A stretch of DNA of 64,000 nucleotides from the NCBI GenBank assembly GCA_945897515.1, contig CAMDFO010000011.1, positions 27,636 to 91,635 on the forward strand, in the 5' to 3' direction. The translations under genes were made by a program, and so were the position numbers. The notes beneath the pieces are model-generated. The model saw nothing but the letters and a program-made list of their open reading frames with translations, ran no database searches and had not been told where the DNA came from. Position 1 is the first letter of the stretch. The number at the start of each line of letters is the position of its first letter. Source of the DNA: Rhodoplanes serenus. Lineage in GTDB: Bacteria; Pseudomonadota; Alphaproteobacteria; Rhizobiales; Xanthobacteraceae. Positions 9,821 to 18,786 of this stretch are shown piece after piece.

Positions 9821-10810
9821 ATGCCCACAAAAATCCCCCTGACTCTGGCGTGCGGCGACTACGAAATCGTGCGCGCTCTCAAGGAAGGCGAGGTCGAGCC
9901 CGACGGCATCGACCTCACCATCCTGACCGACATGGACTCGACCACGCGGCACTGGCGGTTCATCCGCAACCGCGATTTCGACATGGCGGAGACCTCGGGC
10001 TCCGCCTACATCGTGGCGCGGGACCAGGATTTCCCGGTGACGGCGATCCCGGTGTTCCTGCACCGGCGGTTCCGCCACGGTTTCGTATTCATCAACACCA
10101 CGAAGGGCATCAAGCAGCCGAAGGACCTGATCGGCAAGAAGATCGGCATCAAGTCGTTCCTGGTGTCGGCCGGGCACTGGATGCGCGGCATCCTCGAGCA
10201 CGAATACGGCGTGCCGCACAAATCGGTCCAGTGGTTCGCCGAGCTCGACGAGGATATCGAGTTTACGCCGCACAAGGACCTGAACATCACGCGGCTGCCG
10301 CACGACCGGTCGGTCGAGACCATGCTGGCGGAGGGCGAGCTCGACGCCGTGATCCACTCCAGCATCATCAAGCCGATCATGCAGAAGGACCCGCGCGTCG
10401 GCCGGCTGTGGCCGGACTTCAAGTCGGAGGAGATGGCCTATTACAAAAAGACCGGCATCTTCCCGATCATGCATGTGATGGGCATCAAGCAGGAGATCGT
10501 GGACCGCCATCCGTGGGTGCCGATCAACATGTTCCAGGCCTTCCAGAAGGCCAAGGCGATCGGCATGCGGCGGATGAACAACCCGCGGATCGTGCCACTG
10601 GCGTGGTATCGCGAGGCCTGGGAGGAGCAGGAAGACATTCTGGGGCCCGACCCCTGGGAATACGGGCTGACCGACAAGAACCGCCACACCCTGGAAACGG
10701 TCGCCGGCTATTCCCACGAGCAGGGCCTGACCCGGCGGAAGTGGACGCCGGACGAGCTGTTCACCAGCGTGTTCCAGGGTCGCAAGCGGGGCGAAGAGTT
10801 CCGCGTTTGA
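9821..10810 (+). CDS. 4,5-dihydroxyphthalate decarboxylase-like (Pht5/SBP-fold) protein, no signal peptide
   Basis: MPTKIPLTLACGDYEIVRALKEGEVEPDGIDLTIL...KTGIFPIMHVMGIKQEIV; paralog of 46982-47959. Confidence 0.8.
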   Translation: MPTKIPLTLACGDYEIVRALKEGEVEPDGIDLTILTDMDSTTRHWRFIRNRDFDMAETSGSAYIVARDQDFPVTAIPVFLHRRFRHGFVFINTTKGIKQPKDLIGKKIGIKSFLVSAGHWMRGILEHEYGVPHKSVQWFAELDEDIEFTPHKDLNITRLPHDRSVETMLAEGELDAVIHSSIIKPIMQKDPRVGRLWPDFKSEEMAYYKKTGIFPIMHVMGIKQEIVDRHPWVPINMFQAFQKAKAIGMRRMNNPRIVPLAWYREAWEEQEDILGPDPWEYGLTDKNRHTLETVAGYSHEQGLTRRKWTPDELFTSVFQGRKRGEEFRV

Positions 10811-10882
10811 CGGCGGTACGGTTCGCGCTTATCGAGCAGAGCGCGTGATAAGATCATGCTCGCATAAGGTAACGGATCGATC

Positions 10883-11581
10883 ATGACGACGGGCCTTGGA
10901 TTTCCCGACCGCAAGGTGATGGCTGAGCTGACGGCCAAGATGCTTTTGGAGGTGGAGGCCGTCCGCTTCATGGACGACAAGCCGTTCATCTTCACCTCCG
11001 GCTGGGCCAGTCCGGTCTACACCGACTGCCGCCGCCTGATCTCGTTTCCGCGCGTGCGCAAGACGCTGATCGACTTCGGCGCCTCGACCGTGCTGCGCGA
11101 CGCCGGTTTCGAGCAGTTCGACACCGTGGTCGGCGGCGAGACCGCGGGCATTCCGTTCGCGGCGTGGATGTCCGACCGGCTCGAACTGCCGATGCAGTAT
11201 GTGCGCAAGAAGCCGAAGGGGTTCGGCCGCAACGCGCAGATCGAGGGCCACCTGGAGCCAGGGCAGCGCGTGCTTCTGGTCGAGGACCTGACCACCGACG
11301 GCCGCAGCAAGGTGACGTTCTGCAACGCGTTGCGCGATGCCGGCGCCATCGTCGAGCACATCTTCGTCATCTTCTTCTACGGCATCTATCCCGAGAGCAC
11401 GAAGATCATGGCCGATCTCGGCATCAAGCTGCATCACCTGTGCACCTGGTGGGACGTGCTGGAGTTCGCCAAGACCTGCGGGCAATTCGATCCAATCAAG
11501 CTCGACGAAATCGAAAAATTCCTGCACGACCCCGCCGGCTGGTCGAAGGCGCACGGCGGCGTGTCGGTGGCGGCCGAGTAA
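10883..11581 (+). CDS. pyrE: Orotate phosphoribosyltransferase
   Basis: [44 protein letters not shown] loop [14 protein letters not shown]. Confidence 0.85.
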   Translation: MTTGLGFPDRKVMAELTAKMLLEVEAVRFMDDKPFIFTSGWASPVYTDCRRLISFPRVRKTLIDFGASTVLRDAGFEQFDTVVGGETAGIPFAAWMSDRLELPMQYVRKKPKGFGRNAQIEGHLEPGQRVLLVEDLTTDGRSKVTFCNALRDAGAIVEHIFVIFFYGIYPESTKIMADLGIKLHHLCTWWDVLEFAKTCGQFDPIKLDEIEKFLHDPAGWSKAHGGVSVAAE

Positions 11582-11606
11582 GTTTGCGTCGCGTGGGAGT
11601 GTTGCG

Positions 11607-12239
11607 ATGGAGTTCGACAATTCGTTCGAGGTGCCGCTGCCGCCCGCGCAGGCCTGGGCCGTGCTGATGGACATCAGGCGCATTGCGCCGTGCATGCCAG
11701 GTGCGCAACTCGCCGAAGTCGTCGATGACACCACCTACAAGGGCAACATTTCGGTGCGGCTTGGACCGGTTGCGCTGACATTTGCCGGCTTGGTGAGGTT
11801 CGAAGAAATCGACAACGCGAATTTCAAGGCGCGGGTCAAGGCGCAGGGCAACGACGCCAAGGGCCGCGGCTCGGCCAACGCGAGCTCGACCTTCCGGCTG
11901 GAGCCGGCCGGCGCGGGCTCCAAGGTGCTGGTGCACACCGATCTCACGCTGTCCGGGGCGGTCGCCCAATACGGCCGTGGCGCTGGGATGATCCAGGCCA
12001 CCGCCGCTGCGCTGATGAACCAGTTCGCCAACAATCTGAAGGCGCATCTGGCACAGAGCGAAACGCCGATCGCGGCTGCGCCAGTCCCAACGGTCGCCGC
12101 CGACGCCCCGCCGATCGCGCCATCCATCGCGCCTGTCCCTCCGCCTCCGCCGGCCAAACCGATTTCCGGCTTCGCGCTGATGGCGACTGTATTCATGAAC
12201 TGGCTGCGCGGCCTGTTCGGTGGACGCCCGCAGGGATGA
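11607..12239 (+). CDS. CoxG-like SRPBCC family protein with Pro-rich linker and C-terminal hydrophobic tail
   Basis: MEFDNSFEVPLPPAQAWAVLMDIRRIAPCMPGAQLAEVVDDTTYKGNISVRLGPVALTFAG. Confidence 0.9.
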   Translation: MEFDNSFEVPLPPAQAWAVLMDIRRIAPCMPGAQLAEVVDDTTYKGNISVRLGPVALTFAGLVRFEEIDNANFKARVKAQGNDAKGRGSANASSTFRLEPAGAGSKVLVHTDLTLSGAVAQYGRGAGMIQATAAALMNQFANNLKAHLAQSETPIAAAPVPTVAADAPPIAPSIAPVPPPPPAKPISGFALMATVFMNWLRGLFGGRPQG

Positions 12240-12772
12240 CCACCGACAACGATCTCGTCGTGCTGGTCGATGCGAGCGACGCAGCGATGGGTACCGCGGA
12301 CAAGCTCGACGCGCACCGGCGGGGACTGAGGCATCGCGCGATCTCGGCGCTGGTGCGGAACGCCGCGGGCGAATTCCTGCTGCAGCGGCGCGCACTCGGC
12401 AAATATCACTCCGGCGGACTGTGGACCAACGCCTGCTGCAGCCATCCGCGGCCGGACGAGAGCCCGGGCGACGCCGCTCATCGCCGGCTGCGGGAGGAAA
12501 TGGGCGTCGCCTGCCGGCTCGATCCCATGTTCCTGGTGCATTACCGTGCCGACGTGTCCGGCGGGCTGATCGAGAACGAACTGGTCCATGTGTTCGGCGG
12601 CACGCATGACGGCGCGATTACGCCCGATCCGGCCGAGGTCGGCGAGTGGAAATGGATGACGCTCGATGCGCTGGAGGCCGATCTCAAAGCTCGGCCGGAG
12701 GCGTATACGGTGTGGTTCCGGAAGTATCTGGGTGAGAACCGCGCTGCGATTGCGGAGTGGCTGAAAGGTTAG
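12236..12772 (+). CDS. idi: Isopentenyl-diphosphate delta-isomerase, type I (Nudix fold)
   Basis: RHRAISALVRNAAGEFLLQRRALGKYHSGGLWTNACCSHPRPDE, RLREEMG; ATGA overlap with upstream CDS. Confidence 0.92.
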   Translation: MTTDNDLVVLVDASDAAMGTADKLDAHRRGLRHRAISALVRNAAGEFLLQRRALGKYHSGGLWTNACCSHPRPDESPGDAAHRRLREEMGVACRLDPMFLVHYRADVSGGLIENELVHVFGGTHDGAITPDPAEVGEWKWMTLDALEADLKARPEAYTVWFRKYLGENRAAIAEWLKG

Positions 12773-12781
12773 CGCGACAGA

Positions 12782-13969
12782 CTACCCCACCTCGAACACC
12801 TTCCGTTCCGTCTTGTGAATCCGATCCGTACCGTTCGCACCGACGATGTAATTGTCGCAGATGATCATGAACAGGTTCGGCAATTCGTAGTTCGGATGCA
12901 CCGCGAGGCACATGCCCTCCTCGATCGCCATCGGCTCGTCGGCGCGGATCAGCGGCCGCTCCACCATGTCGTAACCCTGGCCGTGGGCGTAAAGCCGCAA
13001 CTCCGGCGGCAGCCCGCGCGCAACCATGTGGTCGTCGTGCGCCTTCGCCACGTCGCGGCAGGCAACGCCCGGCTTGATGAGATTGGCCGAATAGTCCTGC
13101 GCCTCCTTGGCGGCGGCGAAGTTGTCGAGCAGCTCCTGCGATGCCTTGCCCAGAACGATGGTGCGGCCGACCTCGGTGAAGTAGCCGCCGGGCCCGTTGA
13201 CCTCGACCAGGAAGCTCAGGTTGTCGCCCTTCTGCAGCACGCGATCCTGGAAATGCCGGCCCATGAGATACGATGGCCGGCCCATCGGGGCCGAGCCGCC
13301 GAGATAAATGCCCTGCGATGAGCCGAGCATCCAGCCTTCGCCATAGGCCATGGCCGTGATGTCGACGTCGCGCATGCCGGGCTTGATGGTGTTCACCACC
13401 TTGTCGAAGATCGCGTCCTGCATCGCAGCGCAGGTGCGCAGCAGCTTGAGTTCCTCGTCGCTTTTGATCGCGATCAGGCGGTCGATGGCGTCGGTGATGT
13501 CGACGACCGTCAGCCCGTCGAAGTCCCTGGTCACCGCCTGGACCAGACCTTGCGGCATCGTGCCGGGCACCACAAAGCCAATGGTCTTGTAGCCGCGCTT
13601 CCTGATCACATCGCGGACGATCTCGCCCTGGTAGGCGGTGGTGTAGTGAACCGAGGAAAAGAACGACGTATAGATCATCTCGCCGACGCCGCGGTGGTGG
13701 ATGTCCTTTCCCGCCATCTCCCGGCGCTTGCCGAACGATCCCTGGTCGATCACCGTCATCAGGTCATCGGCGTGGAACACCACGGTGCGGCCGTAGCCGT
13801 TGTGGGTCGGCACATCAGTGAACCAGCGTGCATGGCCGCCAAGCCAATCCTCGGTGCCGTAGGCGATCAGCGCCTGGATGCCGCGCTCCCTCATCAGCTT
13901 GCGCACGGCAGCCCAGCGGCGCTCCATCTCGGCATCGGAGACGCGGACGCTCACTCGTTCGGTGGTCAT
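12782..13969 (-). CDS. M24 family metallopeptidase (Xaa-Pro peptidase-like)
   Basis: KSDEELKLLRTCAAMQDAIFDKVVNTIKPGMRDVDI, VEVNGPGGYFTEVGRTI, AHGQGYDMVERPLI. Confidence 0.88.
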   Translation of the reverse strand: MTTERVSVRVSDAEMERRWAAVRKLMRERGIQALIAYGTEDWLGGHARWFTDVPTHNGYGRTVVFHADDLMTVIDQGSFGKRREMAGKDIHHRGVGEMIYTSFFSSVHYTTAYQGEIVRDVIRKRGYKTIGFVVPGTMPQGLVQAVTRDFDGLTVVDITDAIDRLIAIKSDEELKLLRTCAAMQDAIFDKVVNTIKPGMRDVDITAMAYGEGWMLGSSQGIYLGGSAPMGRPSYLMGRHFQDRVLQKGDNLSFLVEVNGPGGYFTEVGRTIVLGKASQELLDNFAAAKEAQDYSANLIKPGVACRDVAKAHDDHMVARGLPPELRLYAHGQGYDMVERPLIRADEPMAIEEGMCLAVHPNYELPNLFMIICDNYIVGANGTDRIHKTERKVFEVG

Positions 13970-14010
13970 GTCGGTGCTCCGGCTGGCTTTGTTGCGGTCC
14001 GCGCGGTCTA

Positions 14011-14991
14011 ATGCCGCCGGACGATCAGCTTAGGGGTTTCGGCGTGACGAAGGTTCTCATTCTGTATCAACACGCGCAAGAATACCGCGATTTTCTCGCA
14101 CCGCGATTTCCGGAGGTGGAATTCCATGCCTTGACCGAGCCCGGGCAGGCCGGCCACCTGCTTCCGGACGTCGACGTGATGGTCGCGCTCGCCCATGGCG
14201 TGTCGCGCGAGATGATCGCCGCCGCGCCGCAACTCAAATGGATCCAGGCGCTCACCACCGGCACGGATACGCTGACCGCGCCGGGCGTCCTGCCGCCACA
14301 TATCCTGCTGACCTCAACGCGCGGCATCCACCGGCCGCAGATGAGCGAGCTTGCGTTCCTGCACATGATCGCGCTCAGCCGCAATTTCCTGAAGATGCGC
14401 GCCAACCAGGCCGAGGCGAAATGGGAGCGCTGGAACCAGCCGATCCTGGAGGACAAGACCATCGTGATCGTCGGCCTCGGCATCCTGGCGGAGCATCTGG
14501 CCGAGCGATGCAAACTGTTCGGTATGCATGTGATCGGTGTGAGCAGCGGACGCAGCGAGGCGCCGCACTTCGACGAGGTGGTGCCGCGCGAGAAGTTGCG
14601 TGAGGTTGCGGCGCGCGCGGATTTCCTGCTGCTGCTGGTGCCCTACTCCCAGGCGACCCACCATCTGGTGAACGCCGACGTGCTGACTGCGATGAAGCCT
14701 TCGGCGTTCCTGATCAACATCGCGCGCGGCGGCGTGCTGGACGAAGCCGCGCTGATCGCGCATCTGCAAGCCGGCAAGATCGCAGGCGCCGGGCTCGACA
14801 TTTTCTCCAGGCAGCCACTGCCGCCGGACAACCCGCTCTGGACCATGCCCAATGTCATCATCACGCCGAATATCGGCGGTCACAGCGACAAGTTCGTCGC
14901 CCAGTCCCTGGCGGTGGTGGAGCCGAACCTGCGGGCATTCGTCGAGGGGCGGCTCAAAGACCTGCAGAATGTGGTGCCGCACGAGCGGTGA
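14011..14991 (+). CDS. D-2-hydroxyacid dehydrogenase (NAD-binding)
   Basis: TIVIVGLGILAEHLAERCKLFGMHVIGVSS, LINIARGGVLDEAALIAHL, AGAGLDIFSRQPLPPDNPLW; start 14011 (ATG) or 14044 (GTG). Confidence 0.88.
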   Translation: MPPDDQLRGFGVTKVLILYQHAQEYRDFLAPRFPEVEFHALTEPGQAGHLLPDVDVMVALAHGVSREMIAAAPQLKWIQALTTGTDTLTAPGVLPPHILLTSTRGIHRPQMSELAFLHMIALSRNFLKMRANQAEAKWERWNQPILEDKTIVIVGLGILAEHLAERCKLFGMHVIGVSSGRSEAPHFDEVVPREKLREVAARADFLLLLVPYSQATHHLVNADVLTAMKPSAFLINIARGGVLDEAALIAHLQAGKIAGAGLDIFSRQPLPPDNPLWTMPNVIITPNIGGHSDKFVAQSLAVVEPNLRAFVEGRLKDLQNVVPHER

Positions 14992-15118
14992 GGGGCCATA
15001 ACGCCGCAAACCAGCCTCAATTGCCCGCTTTTCAATTTTTCATTAGAATTTGCGATGAAAGATGGGGGCGGCAGCCAGGGGTAAGACATGTCCCCCTGCC
15101 ATCGACCGGGAGAGCACC

Positions 15119-15364
15119 ATGAAACTTGTCATAGCCGCAGCGGCAATTGCGATTCTGGCAGTGCCCGCCACCGCGCAGGTCTCGATGAACGCCAAAGAGG
15201 ACAGCCCCGTTGAGAAGCAATATCAGCAGAAGCTGAAAAACGACGCGGAGGCTGACAAACGCTACCAGGAAGTGGTCAGGCAGACATCGAAAGGCGGCAC
15301 CCCGGCCACGGTGGACCCTTGGGCCAATATCCGCCCGTCAACGCCAGCCAAGCCGGCGCGATAA
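15119..15364 (+). CDS. Small secreted hypothetical protein
   Basis: Signal peptide MKLVIAAAAIAILAVPATAQ followed by charged ~60 aa; ATG at 15119. Confidence 0.65.
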   Translation: MKLVIAAAAIAILAVPATAQVSMNAKEDSPVEKQYQQKLKNDAEADKRYQEVVRQTSKGGTPATVDPWANIRPSTPAKPAR

Positions 15365-15373
15365 CCACGGGGC

Positions 15374-16381
15374 TTATTTCACCCCGAACATTTTCTGCGC
15401 ATTGCGGAAACAGATCTTTTCCCTGTCCTCGTTCGACAGGTTGATCTCGTTGAGCACCGCGATAGTCGAGCGGATGTAGCCCGGCCCTTTCTCCTTGTCG
15501 AACGGAGCATCCGACGCGAACAGCACGTGGTCGGCGCCGAAGAAGTCGATGCCGCAGACCATCGGCGCGCGGGTGCCTTCGATCGCGGTGTCGCCGTAAA
15601 AGCCCTTGAAGTAGTCGTACGGGCGCTTCTTCAGGCTTTTACGCAGCGCCTCGTAATCCTCGTCCGAGGTCCGCACGCCCATCTGATCGAACGAGTGCGC
15701 GATGCGACCGTCGAGATATGGGATGATGCCGCCGAGATGGTGCGACACGATCTTGAGGTCGGGATAGGTGTCCATGATCTTGGAGAAGATGAAGCGCGAC
15801 AGCGCGACGCCGGTTTCGTAGGGCCAGCCCAGCACCGAGCAGATTTCGTATTTCGATTTGGCTTCGCCCGCATAGTCGATCATTTCGCGCGAGCGCGCGG
15901 GGTGCAGCAGGATCGGCTTGCCGGATTTCTCGACGACCTCGTAGATCGGCCAGAACTCCTTGCCGTCGATCGGCCCGCCATTGGCGTTAGTGCCGATCTG
16001 GATCGCGTGCGCGCCGTTTTTCAAGGCGCGCTCGGCCTCCCGGGCTGCCGCCTCCGGCGCGTTCATCGGCAGCGCAGCGGAATAGCCGGCGAAATGCTTG
16101 GGATGCTTGGCAACAACCTCGGCCAGGCCGTCGTTGGCGATCTTTGCCATCTCGACGGACTTCTCGGGCCCCCACAGCCGCTCGACCATCGGCAGGCCGA
16201 GCGAAAGCACCTGGGTGTAATCCGGGAACTGCTCGACCAGTTTGAGCCGCAGGTCGAGATCGTAGAGCGCGGGAATGCCCCGGACCCGCTTGCCGATGTC
16301 CTTCTGCCCCGCCGGAGATTCCAGGAGCTCGTCGAAGTAGCGCTTCGGGTTGAAGTGATTGAAGGCGTCGATGTAGCGCAT
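15374..16381 (-). CDS. Amidohydrolase-2 / ACMSD-like family protein (putative decarboxylase or hydrolase)
   Basis: IDAFNHFNPKRYFDELL, KPILLHPARS, KIVSHHLGGIIPYLDGRI, HVLFASDAPFD. Confidence 0.85.
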   Translation of the reverse strand: MRYIDAFNHFNPKRYFDELLESPAGQKDIGKRVRGIPALYDLDLRLKLVEQFPDYTQVLSLGLPMVERLWGPEKSVEMAKIANDGLAEVVAKHPKHFAGYSAALPMNAPEAAAREAERALKNGAHAIQIGTNANGGPIDGKEFWPIYEVVEKSGKPILLHPARSREMIDYAGEAKSKYEICSVLGWPYETGVALSRFIFSKIMDTYPDLKIVSHHLGGIIPYLDGRIAHSFDQMGVRTSDEDYEALRKSLKKRPYDYFKGFYGDTAIEGTRAPMVCGIDFFGADHVLFASDAPFDKEKGPGYIRSTIAVLNEINLSNEDREKICFRNAQKMFGVK

Positions 16382-16431
16382 GTCGGACTCCGTCGATAAG
16401 CTCGCAGGCGGGAAAAACGCGGGGTGGGCTC

Positions 16432-17910
16432 GTGATCTATAAGGACTTGCGCGGCTTCATCAAGCAGGTGGACGAGCTGGGCGCGCTGCGGCGCATCAAT
16501 GGCGCCGACCAGAAATTCGAGATCGGCGGCATCACCGAAGTGGCGGCCGGCACCCCGGAATGCCCGGCGATCCTGTTCGACCGCATCAAGGGCTTCACGC
16601 CGGGCTTCCGGGTGTTCACCAACGCCACCACCACGCCGCAGCGCGCGGCGCTGGCGCTCGGCATCGACCCGTCCCTGAAACCGCTCGATGCGCTGAAAGC
16701 CTGGATGGAGAAGCGCAAGACTTTGAAGCCGCAGAAGCCGGTGGATGTGAAGGACGCAGCCTTCATGGAAAACTCCGTGACCGGCCGAAAGGTCGATATG
16801 CGCGCACTGCCCGCGCCATACTGGCACCGCAAGGACGGCGGGCCGTTCATCGGCTCGGGCTCGCTGGTCATCATGCGCGACCCGGACGGTGGCTGGATCA
16901 ACGCCTCGATCTACCGCGTGCAGGTTCACGGCAAGGACAAGGTGACGATCCAGTTCGACCACCAGGGCCGGCACGGCGCGATCATCGCCAGGAAATACTG
17001 GGACAGAGGCAAAGCCTGTCCGGTGGCGGTGGTGAACGGCGAGGACCCGGCCCTGTTCATCGCGGGCTTCGAATATCTGCCCGACGGCCAGTCGGAGTAC
17101 GACTTCGCGGGCAGCATCAAGGGCGCGCCGATCGACGTGATGGCCGGACCGGTAACCGGGCTGCCGCTGCCAGCGCAGGCCGAGATCATTCTGGAGGGCG
17201 AGCTTCTGCCGGCGAGCGAAATGACGTTGCCGGAGGGGCCGTTCGGCGAATTCACCGGCTATTACGCCGCCGACGCCCGGCCCTGCCCGGTGATGGCGGT
17301 GAAGGCGATCCACCATCGCGACAATCCCATTCTGCTTGGCTCGCCGCCGATGAAGCCGCCGCGCTTTCATTTCGGCCTGCCGTTCCGCGCCGCCGGCATC
17401 TGGAGCAACCTGGAAAGCGTCGGCGTCACCGACGTGGTCGGCGTGTGGCAGCACGTGGCGCAACTCATGACCGTGGTCGCGCTCAAGCAGCGCTACGCCG
17501 GCCACGCCAAGCGCGCGGGCCTGATCGCCGCCGCCAACAGCTACATGGGACGGCTTGTGGTCGTGGTGGACGAGGACGTCGATCCATCCAACCTGGCCGA
17601 CGTGATGTGGGCGGTGACGACTCGCTGCGAACCGTCGGAGCAGATCGACATCGTGCGCAACGCCTGGAGCTCGGCGCTCGATCCGCGCATCCCGCTTGAA
17701 GCGAAGAATGCGGGTGTCACCTCGCATTCCAAGGCGATCATCGAGGCGGTGCGGCCGTTTGCGTGGAAGGACACCTATCCGCCAACGTCGGCGCTGACGG
17801 CCGAGGAGGTGAAAGAGATCGAGGGCAAGTGGGGTGATGCGATTAAGGGCGGGGCGAAAACGCCCTTCGCCTCGAACGCTTCTGCCAAGCAAAAACGTCC
17901 GAGGCGCTGA
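16432..17910 (+). CDS. UbiD family (prFMN-dependent) decarboxylase
   Basis: GTG start; YKDLRGFIKQVDELGALRRI, YRVQVHGKDKVTIQFDHQGRHGAIIARKYWDRGKACPVAVVNGEDP, EGPFGEFTGYYAADARPCPVMAV, VVVDEDVDPSNLADVMWAVTTR. Confidence 0.93.
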   Translation: MIYKDLRGFIKQVDELGALRRINGADQKFEIGGITEVAAGTPECPAILFDRIKGFTPGFRVFTNATTTPQRAALALGIDPSLKPLDALKAWMEKRKTLKPQKPVDVKDAAFMENSVTGRKVDMRALPAPYWHRKDGGPFIGSGSLVIMRDPDGGWINASIYRVQVHGKDKVTIQFDHQGRHGAIIARKYWDRGKACPVAVVNGEDPALFIAGFEYLPDGQSEYDFAGSIKGAPIDVMAGPVTGLPLPAQAEIILEGELLPASEMTLPEGPFGEFTGYYAADARPCPVMAVKAIHHRDNPILLGSPPMKPPRFHFGLPFRAAGIWSNLESVGVTDVVGVWQHVAQLMTVVALKQRYAGHAKRAGLIAAANSYMGRLVVVVDEDVDPSNLADVMWAVTTRCEPSEQIDIVRNAWSSALDPRIPLEAKNAGVTSHSKAIIEAVRPFAWKDTYPPTSALTAEEVKEIEGKWGDAIKGGAKTPFASNASAKQKRPRR

Positions 17911-17930
17911 TCTGTCATAAGCACTGACCT

Positions 17931-17991
17931 GTCATGCCCCGCGAAGGCGGGGCATCCAGCACTGGATCGCCCGCTTTCGCGGGCGATGACA
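17931..17991. repeat. Palindromic intergenic repeat (GTCATGCCCCGCGAAGGCGGGGCATCC...GGATCGCCCGCTTTCGCGGGCGATGAC)
   Basis: Two adjacent hairpins at a convergent junction. Confidence 0.7.
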
Positions 17992-18032
17992 CCGGAGGTG
18001 GAGGCGATCAGCCTCGATTACGACCACTCGCC

Positions 18033-18773
18033 CTACAACGACGCGAGCAGCTTGCCGAAGCCATCAATCGGACCACCCACTTTGCCGCGCTTCATCGAGG
18101 CCCAGATCATCACGTTCATCCAGGTGATGACCGTGGTGTCGAGATCGCGCTCCAGCACGTCGATGTTGTGCATCGAGCCCCAGCCGCCGCACGGAATGTA
18201 GAGCCCGTCCGGCTTTGCCGGCGCGTCCTCGAACGCCTTGCGCGCGGTCTGGTATTCCACCGGGATCGGCAGCCTGCGGATCTCGGTGTTGCGTTCGATG
18301 CCGAGCGCCTTGTTGTGCGACACCGTGATCTGCTCAGTCGCGAGATACTTCACCAGCCGGTCATTGATGAACTGCCGGAACGGCGTCGCCATCGCCACGG
18401 TGCGGAGCTTGGAGGTGTGCATCGCATCGATCACGCCCGCCATGTCGGTGATGCACGGCAGGCCGGAGGCCTGCTCCAGCCGCTCCTGCAACTCGTTGGC
18501 GTAGCCCGGCTTGCCGTTCGCAACCACCGGCGGCACGCCGGACTGGAAGATTACGTCGACGTCGAAGTTCGAGAGCTGCTTTGCCGCCCGCTCCATTCCC
18601 TTGATCGCGTCCTCCATGTTGTCGTCGGTCAACTGCTGGATGGAGAGCGAGACCGTGGTGATGTCGATGCCTTCCGGCACGACCTGGTACCACTCGCGGA
18701 TCGGACGCGGCGGCACCGGCGTCGGAAAGATCACCCCGACGTGCAGCCGCCATCCGGTTATGCCTTGGGCCAT
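18033..18773 (-). CDS. Asp/Glu racemase-fold protein, arylmalonate decarboxylase / maleate isomerase-like
   Basis: GWRLHVGVIFPTPVPP, SGVPPVVANGKPG, IPCGGWGSMHNIDVLERDLDTTVITWMNVMIW. Confidence 0.82.
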   Translation of the reverse strand: MAQGITGWRLHVGVIFPTPVPPRPIREWYQVVPEGIDITTVSLSIQQLTDDNMEDAIKGMERAAKQLSNFDVDVIFQSGVPPVVANGKPGYANELQERLEQASGLPCITDMAGVIDAMHTSKLRTVAMATPFRQFINDRLVKYLATEQITVSHNKALGIERNTEIRRLPIPVEYQTARKAFEDAPAKPDGLYIPCGGWGSMHNIDVLERDLDTTVITWMNVMIWASMKRGKVGGPIDGFGKLLASL

Positions 18774-18786
18774 TCATCGCTCCTTG

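Noticed and set aside
16063-17892. 609-aa minus-strand ORF over the ubiD gene
   Set aside because: Shadow ORF with no family motif; opposite frame encodes a convincing UbiD protein.
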